A stretch of 64,000 bases of DNA from Nakaseomyces glabratus (GCF_010111755.1 NC_088960.1:124001-188000); one strand, 5' to 3'. Numbered from the stretch's first letter, positions 9,082 to 20,316 are shown. Numbers and translations are program-made. The notes: generated by a model not told the origin, from the letters alone.

Positions 9082-10485
9082 TTAAATCACAACTATGTTA
9101 CTATGAACCGTGGTAGAAAAAATTACAGTTCTCTTCGACTCGTAAAGTGTCTTTGGTATGACAATAAACTTATTACTGATCATCGCCACATTATTAATCT
9201 TAATCCAATTCAAGGCCTGTAACTTCTTCCATATAGTTGTTTGAAATTTCTTCAATTCTACCAACGATATAGACTTCTTATCGAGAGTATAGTGAATACC
9301 AGCTTCACACAAATCAAATAATGGCCTATATGGAAGTAATTTATTTTGTTGAAATTGTGCCTGAATAGCTGAGTCCATTTCAAATTCCCACCACCGTAGC
9401 TCTCTTATATTACTCAGAGACAAGCTAATGGCCTTGCTAGGTAAGATAAGCTTATTCAGATCAATAAACCCGCAGTCATTTATACTGATTACTCGAAGAT
9501 TTACCCATTTGGTTAGATCAGCCAAACCTGTTTCAGAAGGATTTAAAACCTGATTCATTGCTATCCTCATAACCCTCCTCCTACTTATGTATGAGATGGT
9601 TCTGCCTGGATTATCTCTTGCACCATGGACATTTATTAGAGACTCATAAAGATTCTTCCCTCTGACAGAAAGGCTGGAGACCTGCTTCATCTCTTCTAAA
9701 TTAACAATCGTTTCAGTGAGGGCGGGATCATTTGGTATTTGATAACGTTCTTTTACCATCGGATCTTCAAGATAGACATCCGGACTGTCAGATCTTGCCC
9801 TTTTCAAATTGGTGCCTCTCTTTACATTGCCATTAGCATTCCCGTTAGTCACAGTATCAATGTTTGTTGTAAAATTGATTTCTGATATCAGATTCAATTG
9901 TTCTTTCTTGCGCAGTTTCTGTATTATATTAGGTATCTGCCCATCTCTCTGCATTTCCAAGTTCAATCGCAGGTATCCTAATTCCATATCACCATAATCT
10001 GTTATATTATTCCTAATGACCCATCTTTTGTACTCACCGTAAGAGTACCAGACCTGCAACATGTAGAGTTTGTTGATCACAGCAAGTCTTAGATCACCAT
10101 CTATCTCAATCCAGTCAAGTGGGCCTACTAATTCACCATCATAGAGGTGATTAAGGCGCAGCGAATCCAACACTATCGCATCATATCGTAGCCATAGCGA
10201 GTACTCTAGCCAGCTCTCGATCATTGCTGGCGAGTATTGGAAATTCTGCAAGTATTGCTCAAATAACGGGTACAATTTCTTCACCAGTTGGCGGTAGTAC
10301 TTCTTCACCTTCTTGGAGCCACCATAATCTCGCACATTGGGTATCTCAATGGCACCATGGTAAAGTGCATCCAGTGCTGGTGGATTTGCATTCGTGTATT
10401 GCCCATCTAGATGATAGTAAACCAACTTCCTGACCTCGTAGGGCTGATCCAGGAACCTGAGGGTATTGAACCGCTCCTCAACCAT
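9082..10485 (-). CDS. CTF13: CTF13, CBF3 kinetochore F-box protein
   Basis: 467 aa. The N-terminal F-box-like segment RFLDQPYEVRKLVYYHLDG is followed by FQYSPAMIESWLEYSLWLRY, LRLNHLYDGELVGPLDWIEI, GKNLYESLINVHGARDNPG and leucine-rich C-terminal segments. These align well with S. cerevisiae Ctf13 (478 aa). Ctf13 forms a heterodimer with Skp1 and binds the CDEIII element with the Cep3 dimer and Ndc10, so it marks a lineage with point centromeres. Its position next to MTG1 and UTP15 matches YMR094W, except that the SNZ1/SNO1 pair found there in S. cerevisiae is absent. The middle (about residues 215-245) is poorly conserved linker. Confidence 0.95.
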   Translation of the reverse strand: MVEERFNTLRFLDQPYEVRKLVYYHLDGQYTNANPPALDALYHGAIEIPNVRDYGGSKKVKKYYRQLVKKLYPLFEQYLQNFQYSPAMIESWLEYSLWLRYDAIVLDSLRLNHLYDGELVGPLDWIEIDGDLRLAVINKLYMLQVWYSYGEYKRWVIRNNITDYGDMELGYLRLNLEMQRDGQIPNIIQKLRKKEQLNLISEINFTTNIDTVTNGNANGNVKRGTNLKRARSDSPDVYLEDPMVKERYQIPNDPALTETIVNLEEMKQVSSLSVRGKNLYESLINVHGARDNPGRTISYISRRRVMRIAMNQVLNPSETGLADLTKWVNLRVISINDCGFIDLNKLILPSKAISLSLSNIRELRWWEFEMDSAIQAQFQQNKLLPYRPLFDLCEAGIHYTLDKKSISLVELKKFQTTIWKKLQALNWIKINNVAMISNKFIVIPKTLYESKRTVIFSTTVHSNIVVI

Positions 10486-10848
10486 GATAGCGAAAACTTC
10501 TTGGCTTGTAGTTTTAATGCGTTGCTGCCACAGTACTTAACATAACTGAGGTACAATTGACTTTTTATGCCTTTAAGTTGCTTTGAAGGTCATCGATGAG
10601 CTGGATCAACAAGCAACACTGGCAACGAAGAACGATCACGATAGAGTCGATGCCATATGAGCTCAATCCCACATGAGGACAGACCAGAGTGTTTTGATGA
10701 AAGTTGTAATGCGATTTTAGTATAAATTATATGAGTACATAAGGGACTTTTAAAAATGTGCTTTGGTGTCGACCGCAGCGAAATATGCGAAAAGTATATA
10801 GAAGTTCTGAGGAATATTATGGCCGTGGAGTTGAGCTCACCACCAAGT
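10486..10848. other. Intergenic: CTF13 promoter / UTP15 3' side
   Basis: 363 bp between two minus-strand genes. It contains TCGATGAGCT (10593-10602), one mismatch from the PAC consensus, about 110 bp upstream of the CTF13 ATG. Nothing else stands out. Confidence 0.5.
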
Positions 10849-12402
10849 CTAGTTCGTTAGCAATTGGAGCATGCCTTCTATCCTCTGGGCCTCTTCTGCT
10901 TTGTGAACTTCCTCTCTGACCTTGTTACGTAGTGCCACCACCATTTCGTTCAGCACTGGGGACTCCTGGGCTACTTGGCCGTACATCTCCAGGACCACTG
11001 TGACCCAGTCGACGACCACGTTAACTGACCTTACGTCTTCTATACCTTTCAGACACCAGTTAAGTAGTGGCTCTAGCGAGGACTCGTCTCTGTTCTGGAG
11101 TGCTACCCGTATCTTGCCACGCTTGCGCAGCTCCTGGAGGATAGTCAAAGTGAGTTCTTTGGCCATACCGGGCACGAAAGCGCAATCGAGTGCCTCAGCC
11201 CACTTGAACTGGTTGATGTATCTTTCGAAAGTGCGCAAGCGGCGCTGCTGTTTCACTTTGTCATCGTGGATTATATGTTCTAGGTCACCTTGGTACTGGG
11301 ACCCACGCATCATTCTTTGGAAGTTGTTGCTCTTCTTTGGGCCCGTGGAGCCGGCTGTGTAGTCGTCCACAGCCAGGTGGCTGTTCCTCTTCTCTTTCTT
11401 CTTGGTTCTGATGGCCAGCAGTCCTGATGTGAGACCTGCTACTAGATGCCTGCTGCCTTGGGCGTCGCTGGGGGACACTGCGCAGCTCAGCACTGCGCTG
11501 GAGAACTTCCAGCCGAACTTCACTTGGAAGTTGTCCAGCGGGTCGAACACCTTGACGTGGCCGTCCAGCGAGGACGCCAGCAGCGCTGAGTTTGATGCCA
11601 GGCCGGAGTCGCTAGGGAGGTTCACGTAGTCGAGGCAGGTGACGGTCTTGTTGAAGTTCGCGCGCTCGAATATCTTCTTGTTGCTGGTCAGGTCCCAGAC
11701 TTTGAAGTTGGGCCCACCGCAAGAGACCAGCTGTGTGGGCGAGATGGCGACGACGTTCTCGACGGGCTGGTCGTGCACCAGTGTGTGCTGGGGCTTGCTG
11801 CCTGCCCTGGTGTCATAGAGTCTGAGCGCGCCGTCGTAGGAGCCGGTGACCACCAGGTGCGGTGCCGCTGGCACGAAGCACAGCGTCCGCACGTAGTCGG
11901 CGGCACCCGTCAGCTCCAGCTGGGGCTCGTAGGCGTGCGAGATGTCCCACACCCTGGTGACACGGTCGTCGCTCGCGGAGACCAGCGTCTTCAAGTCGTG
12001 GTCGTGGAACTTGGTGACGTGCGTGGGGTGCTGGGAGGCGGCTACAGACACCAGCAGCGTCCGCGGGTTGTACGAGTCATAGACGGACACGAGACCCGTG
12101 GCGTCACCGGCACACAGCAGCTTACCGTCCTTCCGGTACGACGCAGAGTACACCACGTCCTTGAAACGGGAGAAGGTCTTGATCGCCTGGCGCGTCCGCG
12201 AGGAGAACACCTGCACCCTGGTAGACGACGTTACAGCGAAGTCGTGCGGCTTCTGCGGATTGAACGCTACATGCGTAACACTGTTGTGCTCCTTCACCAG
12301 CTGCGTAGCAGCGTACTGCCGCCAGTACCGCTGCTCCGCAGTGGTCTGCTGCGGCAGCACAGCAGCCCGGGATGTAACTATGCGTGGGTGCGACGAAGAC
12401 AT
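10849..12402 (-). CDS. UTP15: UTP15, t-UTP / SSU processome WD40 protein
   Basis: 517 aa from the ATG at 12402 (MSSSHPRIVTSRAAVLPQQT), which matches the S. cerevisiae N-terminus and length (513 aa). An in-frame upstream extension of 18 codons exists but is rejected for that reason. It has an N-terminal WD40 propeller (EHNSVTHVAFNPQ, ASDDRVTRVWDIS, TGSYDGALRLYDT, SSLDGHVKVFDPLDNFQVKF). The C-terminal UTP15 domain follows (NNFQRMMRGSQYQGD, FVPGMAKELTLTILQELRKR, EAQRIEGMLQLL). Utp15 belongs to the UTPA (t-UTP) subcomplex, which binds nascent pre-rRNA and is needed for 18S maturation. The promoter has two PAC motifs and an RRPE, as expected for the ribosome-biogenesis regulon. Confidence 0.97.
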   Translation of the reverse strand: MSSSHPRIVTSRAAVLPQQTTAEQRYWRQYAATQLVKEHNSVTHVAFNPQKPHDFAVTSSTRVQVFSSRTRQAIKTFSRFKDVVYSASYRKDGKLLCAGDATGLVSVYDSYNPRTLLVSVAASQHPTHVTKFHDHDLKTLVSASDDRVTRVWDISHAYEPQLELTGAADYVRTLCFVPAAPHLVVTGSYDGALRLYDTRAGSKPQHTLVHDQPVENVVAISPTQLVSCGGPNFKVWDLTSNKKIFERANFNKTVTCLDYVNLPSDSGLASNSALLASSLDGHVKVFDPLDNFQVKFGWKFSSAVLSCAVSPSDAQGSRHLVAGLTSGLLAIRTKKKEKRNSHLAVDDYTAGSTGPKKSNNFQRMMRGSQYQGDLEHIIHDDKVKQQRRLRTFERYINQFKWAEALDCAFVPGMAKELTLTILQELRKRGKIRVALQNRDESSLEPLLNWCLKGIEDVRSVNVVVDWVTVVLEMYGQVAQESPVLNEMVVALRNKVREEVHKAEEAQRIEGMLQLLTN

Positions 12403-12489
12403 TTCCTTAATACCCTCCTGGACCAGCTCCAACGCAGAAACTAGCCACTCCCACAAAAAAACACACTGGCCCTTCCTTCTTATACCTTT

Positions 12490-12544
12490 GCGATGAGCTC
12501 GCGATGAGCTGAAACTTTTTCACTTTTCAGCTGAAAAATTTTTT
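12490..12544 (-). promoter_or_regulatory. Double PAC + RRPE in UTP15 promoter
   Basis: Two adjacent GCGATGAGCT copies (12490-12499 and 12501-12510), then TGAAAAATTTTTT (12532-12544, RRPE-like). They lie about 90-140 bp upstream of the UTP15 ATG. Motif orientation is not strict, and they are assigned to UTP15 by function and proximity. A perfect E-box palindrome, TCACGTGA, follows at 12558-12565 within the region shared with AIP1. Confidence 0.8.
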
Positions 12545-12557
12545 GGGTCTTGAAAAT

Positions 12558-12565
12558 TCACGTGA
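12558..12565. promoter_or_regulatory. TCACGTGA, Cbf1/CDEI-type site
   Basis: An 8-bp palindrome in the divergent UTP15-AIP1 promoter, 124 bp from the AIP1 ATG. It fits the Cbf1-type RTCACGTG consensus in both directions. There is no flanking CDEII/CDEIII, so it is not a centromere. Confidence 0.6.
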
Positions 12566-12688
12566 CTCCCAAGCTCATAGGGGGGGAGGAGCTGCGAGTA
12601 TAAGAGGGACCTGGCTCCTAGCGGATAGCAGGAAGTAGCAGAGCGGGTAGCAGGGCAGTGAGACCACTGATAAGAGTATTGATAGGCG

Positions 12689-14521
12689 ATGCTAGTGCTA
12701 GAAGGGTCAATTGTTCCAGTTCCGCAAGGGACGCGTAATTTCAGCGCGCGGTTGGCGTATGACGAGCGGAGCGACAGTGTTGCGTATGGGAGTGGTAAGA
12801 GTGCGTATGTCACTGGTGTTGGTGCTGGTGCTGGCGGTAGCGAGGGCGGTGCTGGCGGTAACGACGTTGTGCAGTTCACGGGCCATGGTGCCAATGTGAG
12901 TGTGGTGCGGTTTGCGCCGGTTGGTGCGTACATGTGTTCTGGTGACGAGTCCGGGAAGGTAATCGTGTGGTCGTGGAACCGGGACGGCGATGGAGGAGTT
13001 GAGTGTGTGGTGAAGGCGGAGTTCCAGGTGCTGGCTGGGCCAGTTACGGATATCTCGTGGGACTTTGAAGGGAAGCGTTTGTGTGTGGTTGGCGAGGGCC
13101 GGGACAAGTTCGGTGTGTTCATCTCGTGGGACACCGGGAACTCGCTGGGCGAAGTCACGGCGCACTCCTCCCGTGTGAACGCTGTGCACATCAAGCAGTC
13201 CCGCCCCATGCGCTGCATCACTGTCGGGGACGACGGTACCGTGGTGTTCTACCAGGGCCCGCCATTCAAGTTTGTGTCCTCCGACAGGACGCACCACGAC
13301 AAGGGTAAGTTTGTCAGGGACGTGGAGTTCTCAAAGGGCGCTGGCGAGTTCGCGGTCACTGTGGGCTCCGACAGGAAGATCGCCTGCTTCGACGGCAAGT
13401 CCGGCGAGTTTGTCAAGTACATCGAGGACGCCGACGAGCCCATCACCGGTGGCCTGTTTGCCGTCTCGTGGCTCGACGAGACCAGGTTCGTCACCGCCAG
13501 TGCCGACCAGAAGGTCAGGGTCTGGGACGTCAGGGAGTCCAAGTGCCTACACTCGTGGACCATCGGCGAGCCCAACACCCTGCAGCAGCAACAGATCGGT
13601 GTCGTCGCGGCAAAGGACGACCAGATCATCAGTTTGTCCCTGGATGGTACCTTGAACTTCCTGAAGATAGGCGAGGACAAGCCAGTCAGGACCATGCATG
13701 GCCACAACAAGAGCATCACAGCTTTGGCCGTGAACCCCTTGGTCACGGGGTCCTATGACGGCAGAATCATGCAATGGGTCCCAGAAAAGATATGCGACTC
13801 GAAGATGCAAACGGGTCACACCAACTTGGTCGTGTCCATTGGTTCCAAGGAGTCCGGTTACTCTTCTGTGGCCTGGGACGACACATTGAGAGTCAACAAC
13901 GAGGTCAAGTACAAGTTCGAGAGCCAGCCTAAGTGCGCCTCCATGGACCCCGCTGGCAAGATCGCCGTTGTCACAACCGAGGACAAGCTGCTGGTCCTAG
14001 ACTCCTCCACCGGTGAGAAACTGGTAGAGACCGCACTCGACGTGCCTGCCTCTGCGGTCCACTTGTCCGGTGACCTGGTCGCCATCGGCTCGGAGCAAAC
14101 CAACACCGTGTCTGTCTACAACTCCGGCGACTTGTCGCTGCTGTACAAGCTGCCAGACCCACTGCGTGCCACCCCATCGTGCATATCGATTGCACCATCC
14201 CACAAGCTGCTCGCAGTGGGTGACGTGATGGGTAAGATCATCCTGTATGACCTGGAGACCAAGACCGTCAAGACCTCCAGATGGGCCTTCCACACCAGCA
14301 AGATCAACGCCATCTCCTGGAGACCAGAGGAAGAGGACCTAGTGGCCACGGGCTCCCTTGACACCCACATCATAGTCTACTCCGTGTCCAAGCCAATGCG
14401 CACCGTCAAAGTCCTGAACGCTCACAAGGACGGCGTCAACGCCGTCCAGTGGAAGGACCGCGACCACATCGTGTCTGCAGGCGCAGACGCCTGCATCCAC
14501 ACATGGAAGTTCACCCAGTAG
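12689..14521 (+). CDS. AIP1: AIP1, actin-interacting protein 1 (cofilin cofactor)
   Basis: 610 aa, the full length of the Aip1 family, with two seven-bladed WD40 propellers. Diagnostic stretches are [94 protein letters not shown] and the terminal [13 protein letters not shown]. Aip1 works with cofilin to disassemble actin filaments at cortical patches. A Gly-rich, poorly conserved insertion ([13 protein letters not shown]) lies in the first blade at about residues 45-58. Codon usage is strongly GC-ended. It is divergent from UTP15, as in S. cerevisiae. Confidence 0.97.
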   Translation: MLVLEGSIVPVPQGTRNFSARLAYDERSDSVAYGSGKSAYVTGVGAGAGGSEGGAGGNDVVQFTGHGANVSVVRFAPVGAYMCSGDESGKVIVWSWNRDGDGGVECVVKAEFQVLAGPVTDISWDFEGKRLCVVGEGRDKFGVFISWDTGNSLGEVTAHSSRVNAVHIKQSRPMRCITVGDDGTVVFYQGPPFKFVSSDRTHHDKGKFVRDVEFSKGAGEFAVTVGSDRKIACFDGKSGEFVKYIEDADEPITGGLFAVSWLDETRFVTASADQKVRVWDVRESKCLHSWTIGEPNTLQQQQIGVVAAKDDQIISLSLDGTLNFLKIGEDKPVRTMHGHNKSITALAVNPLVTGSYDGRIMQWVPEKICDSKMQTGHTNLVVSIGSKESGYSSVAWDDTLRVNNEVKYKFESQPKCASMDPAGKIAVVTTEDKLLVLDSSTGEKLVETALDVPASAVHLSGDLVAIGSEQTNTVSVYNSGDLSLLYKLPDPLRATPSCISIAPSHKLLAVGDVMGKIILYDLETKTVKTSRWAFHTSKINAISWRPEEEDLVATGSLDTHIIVYSVSKPMRTVKVLNAHKDGVNAVQWKDRDHIVSAGADACIHTWKFTQ

Positions 14522-14812
14522 AAACAGCAGTGCACACACAAACATATATATATAACCTCAAGTAAGATACTATAAGCTCTTTTGACACTGTACTTGTATA
14601 CACATCACTACGAACGACATACATTTAGCTTCTTCCGAGCACCGCGACGGGCGTTTTGGCCTGTTTGGGCATAGAAGCAGCTTTTGGCGACGTATTTGAG
14701 CGGCTAGGAGTGCCTGTTTGAGCCTGGAGATGGGCACAAGACGTTGTATACAGCCGACACAGTTACACTGGAGAGCTGTTGTTGAAGGAACGGTGCGAAC
14801 GGCGGGTAAAAA

Positions 14813-16141
14813 ATGAGTGATTCTGAGACGAAACTGCGGTCTAGGAGCGGTAGCCAGAAGCCTGATTACAAGATCGATACTGAGGGGCTGGAGATCCGGG
14901 ATGATGATGACAACGATGTGGACTACCATGAGCATGACGCTGAGCATGACGGTGAGGATGGCAGTGGGCGGAAGAAGCGTTCGCGGGAGGATGACGACGA
15001 GGATGAGGACGTCTCGCTAGAGGATGACGATGAGGACGAGGACGAGGACGATGAAGATGACGGAGGCAAGAGTGAGGCGCGTGAGGGTCCTCATAAGCGT
15101 GCTAGGGCTAAGAGGGCTCGCTCCGCGACGCCAATGGGCGGTGCTGGGTCCACACGTAAGAGCGAGATCAGCTATCCGATCGATGAGGAAGGCCACTTGC
15201 TGCCTGTTTACAAGTACGAGTACGAGACATTGGAGGATCCAGAAGGTGAGAAGAAAATTACTGCAGATGGTGATCTACTGGATGGGAGGGAGTTCACTAT
15301 CAGATCATTCGCCATAGCGGAGAATAACGCCCAGAAATTCATGTTATCTACGGAGGTGGCCAGAACCATGGGCTACAGAGATTCGTACATGTTTTTCCAA
15401 TACCATCCCAGTGTGTACAAGTTTGTGCTGGGCCAAAACCAGAAGAATCACTTGATAGATCAGAACATTATCCCATACTCATACAGGAGCAGGAAGATCA
15501 CCATAGTAGCAGCAAAGAGTATCTACAAGGAGTTCGGTGCCAAAGTTATAAAATCTGGAAAGAGTCCCCACGACGATTACTATGTCACAGTGTTCCCAGT
15601 TAGAGGTCAGAAACCAAAACCTACAGCAAGTGATCTAAAACGTCAAGAGAAACAAAAATCCGCTACCGCTACTCCAACAGAATTACCAAAGAAACAGAGC
15701 CCACTCCTCAGCAACCCTACTTTCTTGGAATATAGAAACTCAGTTGCCAACACGTTTACTGGGAACTCAAAACTAAACTCTACAAACTGGCTTTACCAAC
15801 ATGCAGCTGCATGTAGTAGGTTCAACAGTGATCTATATTATGACAGGGTACGGGTTCTGCTGATAGAACAGCAGGGGCTTAGAGATCCATACACCAACAC
15901 TTTACATATCCCACAAAATGTTCAATCGACTAAAGTACTGGATTGGTACAAAGAGGTTGATGAAGAACAAGAACCCAACGAGGACGCAATTACTTGTGAG
16001 ACAATAATAAAGAGCAGCAACATCGCCAGGCCGAAAACGAATCTGTGCGATGTAGCACCAGAGATATACGAAGGCGTGGTTGATGAAGAGACAAAGAAGG
16101 CAATCCTGGCACAACAGGAATACGAGAGGCAACTTTACTGA
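14813..16141 (+). CDS. NPL6: NPL6/RSC7, RSC chromatin-remodelling subunit
   Basis: 442 aa. The N-terminal third is strongly acidic (runs of Asp/Glu at about residues 22-90) with a basic KRARAKRARS patch. From about residue 115 the conserved Swp82/Rsc7 domain runs: ISYPIDEEGHLLPVYKYEYE, DLLDGREFTIRSF, KFMLSTEVARTMGYRDSY and HPSVYKFVLGQNQKNHLI. The C-terminal LCDVAPEIYEGVVDEETK motif is also conserved. Npl6/Rsc7 is a module subunit of the essential RSC remodeller. Length is near S. cerevisiae Npl6 (435 aa). It follows AIP1 on the same strand and is convergent with YMR090W. Confidence 0.96.
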   Translation: MSDSETKLRSRSGSQKPDYKIDTEGLEIRDDDDNDVDYHEHDAEHDGEDGSGRKKRSREDDDEDEDVSLEDDDEDEDEDDEDDGGKSEAREGPHKRARAKRARSATPMGGAGSTRKSEISYPIDEEGHLLPVYKYEYETLEDPEGEKKITADGDLLDGREFTIRSFAIAENNAQKFMLSTEVARTMGYRDSYMFFQYHPSVYKFVLGQNQKNHLIDQNIIPYSYRSRKITIVAAKSIYKEFGAKVIKSGKSPHDDYYVTVFPVRGQKPKPTASDLKRQEKQKSATATPTELPKKQSPLLSNPTFLEYRNSVANTFTGNSKLNSTNWLYQHAAACSRFNSDLYYDRVRVLLIEQQGLRDPYTNTLHIPQNVQSTKVLDWYKEVDEEQEPNEDAITCETIIKSSNIARPKTNLCDVAPEIYEGVVDEETKKAILAQQEYERQLY

Positions 16142-16260
16142 ATAATAGGATCCTTGTCATCTTATTACTAAAGGACGGGCTTTCTCTCTATAGAACTATA
16201 AAGGAAATAACTGTTGTAACTATATATAACTGGAAGAAGTAAACTTTCATCTTAAATAAT

Positions 16261-16947
16261 CTATAAGGACTTGATGAAATCAGCAATTGGCACGTCACCG
16301 TTGGCCAAAGAGATGGTCTTCAGCTTCGTCTCAGCTGGGTGTAGCAAGCTTTGCACAATGAACTCTGCGACATCTTCTCTTTGGATCCTATAGTTGTCGT
16401 CCTTCTTTGACTCCAATTGATCCTGTGGCACCAACTTGCCTGTACCGGAGTTGGTGTCAAGGAAGCCAGGTTGTAAGATCGTCCAGTCCAGCTTAGAGTT
16501 TCTAACGTATTGGTCAGCAGCCTTCTTGGCGATGTAGTAGTTACGCAGTCCCTCCAGACCCCACCAGAAGTCTCTGTCCTCAGCCTTTATAGCTGAGACA
16601 ATCACGAACCTCGAGATGCCGGACTTCTCGCAGGCTTCCACGACCTTGGCACAGCCTTCTAGGTCAACGGTGAATATCCTCTCGACACCTTTACCACCAG
16701 CACCAGCGGTGAACACCACAGCGTCGCAACCAGTGAACGCTTTCTGCAACTCAGGCACAGTGGCAGACTCAATTGAAGCCAGGGAGGCATCGACACCCAT
16801 TTCATCCTGGAAATGCTTGACCTGCTCCTCGTTCCTGACAATGGCGACAGGCGTAGCGAAGCTGGCCTTGCTGTTCTTAAGCTTCGCGGTCAACAAGTGA
16901 CCAATCTTACCGTTAGCACCAACTATAGCAACTCTCAATGGACCCAT
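16261..16947 (-). CDS. YMR090W: YMR090W-type NAD(P)-binding Rossmann protein
   Basis: 228 aa, an atypical short-chain dehydrogenase/NmrA-like fold. The N-terminal dinucleotide-binding motif is VAIVGANGKIGHLL (GxxGxxG), followed by DAVVFTAGAGGKG, SRFVIVSAIKAED, a YxxxK-type YYIAKKAAD and DWTILQPGFL. It matches the cytosolic S. cerevisiae YMR090W product (227 aa), for which no defined enzymatic role is known to me. Length and gene order both agree. It is divergent from YTA12. Confidence 0.93.
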   Translation of the reverse strand: MGPLRVAIVGANGKIGHLLTAKLKNSKASFATPVAIVRNEEQVKHFQDEMGVDASLASIESATVPELQKAFTGCDAVVFTAGAGGKGVERIFTVDLEGCAKVVEACEKSGISRFVIVSAIKAEDRDFWWGLEGLRNYYIAKKAADQYVRNSKLDWTILQPGFLDTNSGTGKLVPQDQLESKKDDNYRIQREDVAEFIVQSLLHPAETKLKTISLANGDVPIADFIKSL

Positions 16948-17530
16948 TTTTTTTTTTGTAGTCTAGCTATATTTCTTGCTTGGGTTACAATGGGGACTAG
17001 CCTCGAGCTCCTAAGCACAATGCACAATGCGCAGTGCTTATATATGCCAATTCCTGCATATACGTCATTGACAACATTCCAAGGGGCATGGCATAACCCC
17101 CCCGGACACTTAATTAGATGCAAGGGATCGCAATTTAAACTTTTCGTTATTACTAATTCCTCGTCCATAGTTGCCCACAGGCAACGGCATCGGCGACCCG
17201 AAACAGCAATCCCAGACGGCCCAAAATTCCACAATATCCAGGACACCACACAGAACCACAATTGACACCACTATACCACACTGCCTGGCCCAAATAAATT
17301 CAAAAACTACCACCAATATGCCAATATTATTGCTCGAAATTTCGATTTTATTTTTGAAATTTCCGCTATAATTGCAAACATGTGACTTATACTGCGAGAC
17401 GGGTGGCGGATTGCGCAAGCGTCCTATCTTCGCTCCTTATAAAGAGAGGAGCTGGGCGTAGCTGGCCATGTTGGAGTGGGGGGGATGCTTCCTCCTGGGC
17501 TATTTGAACGTGAATAGAGTAGTCACAGCG
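16948..17530. other. Divergent promoter YMR090W-YTA12
   Basis: 583 bp. A TATA box (TATAAAG, 17438-17444) lies 87 bp before the preferred YTA12 ATG. A C7 run lies at about 17097-17103. A second in-frame ATG (17468) falls only 24 bp after the TATA box, and is therefore probably upstream of the transcription start. Confidence 0.6.
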
Positions 17531-19951
17531 ATGATCAGGACTAGGATTGGTGCGGTAGCGCGTGTGCGGGTGCCTGTATTTCGGGCGCGGTTTCATTGCG
17601 GCCCGGTGTGGCGGAACAGTGCTGACGATGACTTGAAGCGAGTGCAGGAGCGGATCAACGAGTATATGCGCAAGAACCAGCGTGCTGGTGCTGGTGCTGA
17701 TGCTGGTACTAATGCTGGCACTGATGCTGGTGCAGGTGCTGGTGCTGGCATGGATATGGAGCGGTTCAGGAAGGAGATCGACAGGGAGTTAAAGCGGATG
17801 GAGCAGACGATACAGAAACAGACTCCTGAGGCGCCAAGAGAAGAATATAAAGACACAAAGGACGCTAAGGAATCAAGTCAAGAGAGTAAAGAACCACAGG
17901 AAGCTAAAGAAAAAGCTAAGGGGACGAAACAAGAAGCTAGAGAAGGGTCCTCGAACGGTGGGAATCCTCCTCCGCCGCCGTTGAATGATCCGAGCGGCAA
18001 CGCGAACAATATCGGATTGTTCCAGCTGGGTTTGCTTTTCTTCTTGCTATCTTTCTTGCTAGATCTGGTTAATGACACGGAGGGCCAGAAAGAGATCACC
18101 TGGCAGGACTTCAGGGAGCGGTACTTGGCTAAGGGATACGTACAAAGATTGGAAGTAGTAAACAAGTCCTACGTGAAAGTGATCCTGAATGACATGGGCA
18201 AGAACCAACCTGAGAACTACGGCCAGGAAGTGGTTTACTTTAACCTGGGCTCCGTTGAGAATTTCGAACATAAGCTTGAGAAAGCACAAAACGAGATGGA
18301 CATCGACCAAGATTTCAGAGTACCAGTACAGTACGTCCAACAAGGCAACTGGGCAAGGGCTGTCTTCCAGATGTTACCCACAGTACTAATGCTAGTAGGT
18401 ATCATTTGGCTGACCAGGAAATCAATGCAGTCCGCAGGGAACACTCGTGGCGGGATCTTTGGTATTAGCAGATCTAAGGCTAAGAAGTTCAACACCGAAA
18501 CTGATGTGAAAGTCAAATTCAAGGATGTGGCCGGTTGTGACGAAGCCAAGGAAGAAATCATGGAGTTTGTCAGTTTCTTGAGAAACCCACAAAGATACGA
18601 AAAGATGGGTGCTAAGATTCCAAGGGGTGCTATATTATCTGGGCCTCCAGGTACCGGTAAAACTTTGCTAGCGAAGGCCACTGCAGGTGAAGCTGGTGTC
18701 CCCTTCTATTTTGTATCAGGTTCTGAGTTCGTCGAAATGTTCGTCGGTGTTGGTGCAGCCAGAGTCAGAGATTTATTCAAGACGGCAAGAGAAAATGCAC
18801 CATCAATCGTATTTATAGATGAGATTGATGCCATTGGTAAGGCTAGACAGAAAGGTAATTTTTCAGGTGCCAATGACGAAAGAGAAAACACATTAAACCA
18901 GATGCTTGTTGAGATGGACGGTTTCACATCTGCTGACCACGTTGTGGTCTTGGCAGGTACTAACAGACCCGATATTCTAGATAATGCCCTTTTAAGACCA
19001 GGTCGTTTTGACAGAAGGATTCATATAGATAGACCAGAGCTTGAAGGCCGTAAGGCTATCTTTGAAGTACATTTGCAGAAACTGAAACTGGCAGGTTCAA
19101 TTTTTGATTTGAAAAATAGATTGGCTGCTTTAACTCCGGGATTTTCAGGTGCTGACATCGCCAACGTATGTAACGAAGCCGCGTTGATTGCTGCCAGACA
19201 TGATGAGAATGCTGTTAAGTTATCACATTTCGAGCAGGCAATTGAAAGGGTTATTGGCGGTGTCGAGAGAAAAACACGCCTTCTATCTCCAGAAGAAAAA
19301 CAAGTTGTTGCATACCACGAGGCTGGCCATGCTGTATGTGGCTGGTATTTGAAGTATGCAGATCCATTATTGAAAGTAAGTATTATCCCCCGTGGTCAGG
19401 GTGCCCTTGGATATGCACAATACTTACCAGGTGATGTATTCCTATTAAGCAAACAACAGCTTCTGGATAGGATGACCATGGCTCTTGGTGGTAGAGTATC
19501 TGAAGAATTACATTTCCAGTGGGTGACAAGTGGTGCTTCAGATGACTTCAAGAAGGTCACTAACATGGCAACAGCAATGGTAACTGAATTAGGTATGTCT
19601 GAGAAGATTGGTTGGATCAACTATAAGAAGAACGATGACAACGATCTTACAAAGGCGTTTTCAGAAGAGACCGGTGTGATTATCGATTCCGAAGTCTATA
19701 GGATAGTACAAGAGTGTCACAAAAGGTGCACAGACCTCCTAAAAGAAAAAGCAGAAGATGTTGAAAAGATAGCACAGCTGCTATTGAAAAAAGAAGTTCT
19801 CACTAGAGAAGATATGATCAACCTGCTTGGCAAGCGCCCATTCCCTGAGAGAAACGATGCATTTGACAAATATTTAAACGAAGCAGAGACCGAAAAGATC
19901 AGAAAGAGTGAAGAACAGAATCCGGACGATCCATCTCCATCTGCTGCATAA
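17531..19951 (+). CDS. YTA12: YTA12, mitochondrial m-AAA protease subunit
   Basis: 806 aa from the ATG at 17531 ([20 protein letters not shown]), a typical basic matrix-targeting presequence. An Ala/Gly repeat and a charged linker follow. There are two membrane segments ([33 protein letters not shown]) flanking an intermembrane-space domain. The AAA domain has Walker A GPPGTGKT (from about residue 371), Walker [12 protein letters not shown] and the [19 protein letters not shown]. The M41 zinc metalloprotease site is HEAGH (596-600). Yta12 assembles with Yta10/Afg3 in the inner membrane for quality control and MrpL32 processing. An upstream in-frame ATG at 17468 would add a non-presequence-like 21 residues and is rejected. 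All catalytic residues are present. Confidence 0.97.
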   Translation: MIRTRIGAVARVRVPVFRARFHCGPVWRNSADDDLKRVQERINEYMRKNQRAGAGADAGTNAGTDAGAGAGAGMDMERFRKEIDRELKRMEQTIQKQTPEAPREEYKDTKDAKESSQESKEPQEAKEKAKGTKQEAREGSSNGGNPPPPPLNDPSGNANNIGLFQLGLLFFLLSFLLDLVNDTEGQKEITWQDFRERYLAKGYVQRLEVVNKSYVKVILNDMGKNQPENYGQEVVYFNLGSVENFEHKLEKAQNEMDIDQDFRVPVQYVQQGNWARAVFQMLPTVLMLVGIIWLTRKSMQSAGNTRGGIFGISRSKAKKFNTETDVKVKFKDVAGCDEAKEEIMEFVSFLRNPQRYEKMGAKIPRGAILSGPPGTGKTLLAKATAGEAGVPFYFVSGSEFVEMFVGVGAARVRDLFKTARENAPSIVFIDEIDAIGKARQKGNFSGANDERENTLNQMLVEMDGFTSADHVVVLAGTNRPDILDNALLRPGRFDRRIHIDRPELEGRKAIFEVHLQKLKLAGSIFDLKNRLAALTPGFSGADIANVCNEAALIAARHDENAVKLSHFEQAIERVIGGVERKTRLLSPEEKQVVAYHEAGHAVCGWYLKYADPLLKVSIIPRGQGALGYAQYLPGDVFLLSKQQLLDRMTMALGGRVSEELHFQWVTSGASDDFKKVTNMATAMVTELGMSEKIGWINYKKNDDNDLTKAFSEETGVIIDSEVYRIVQECHKRCTDLLKEKAEDVEKIAQLLLKKEVLTREDMINLLGKRPFPERNDAFDKYLNEAETEKIRKSEEQNPDDPSPSAA

Positions 19952-20316
19952 TTCCTTCATCTTTAATTTTTATCTGTCCTAATGACTTTTAAACTATCGA
20001 AATGACCTAATACCAACTCATGTATATATAAAAGAACTGGACATCTTAATAGAAGCATATATATTCTGAAATAAAATTCAATAATCATCCATATTTATTG
20101 CAATGACTACATTCCTCAATATGCACCACCACCTTATTAGTCATTTGAAGTCACATGGTTTTTCAAGTTGCCTGCCACACCTTAATTTCAATAACAACAA
20201 TATTTGCGATGAGCTATAATTATAATACATCAATTGTTAACAAAAACCCACCATATTTTTAACTATACTATAACTTATAAATACCTTTAAAGAACCATTG
20301 TTACATCATAAAAAGG
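19952..20316. other. Intergenic YTA12-VBA1
   Basis: 365 bp, AT-rich. A perfect PAC motif, GCGATGAGCT, lies at 20206-20215, 111 bp before VBA1. Nothing else is seen. Confidence 0.5.
20206..20215 (+). promoter_or_regulatory. PAC motif upstream of VBA1
   Basis: Perfect GCGATGAGCT. VBA1 is a vacuolar transporter, not a classic ribosome-biogenesis gene, so functional relevance is uncertain. Confidence 0.5.

Noticed and set aside
12403..12456. Upstream 18-residue extension of UTP15
   Set aside because: The conserved Utp15 N-terminus begins at the ATG at 12402, and the extension has no counterpart in S. cerevisiae Utp15.
17468..17530. Upstream 21-residue extension of YTA12
   Set aside because: It starts only 24 bp after the TATA box and does not look like a presequence, whereas the ATG at 17531 opens a typical one.
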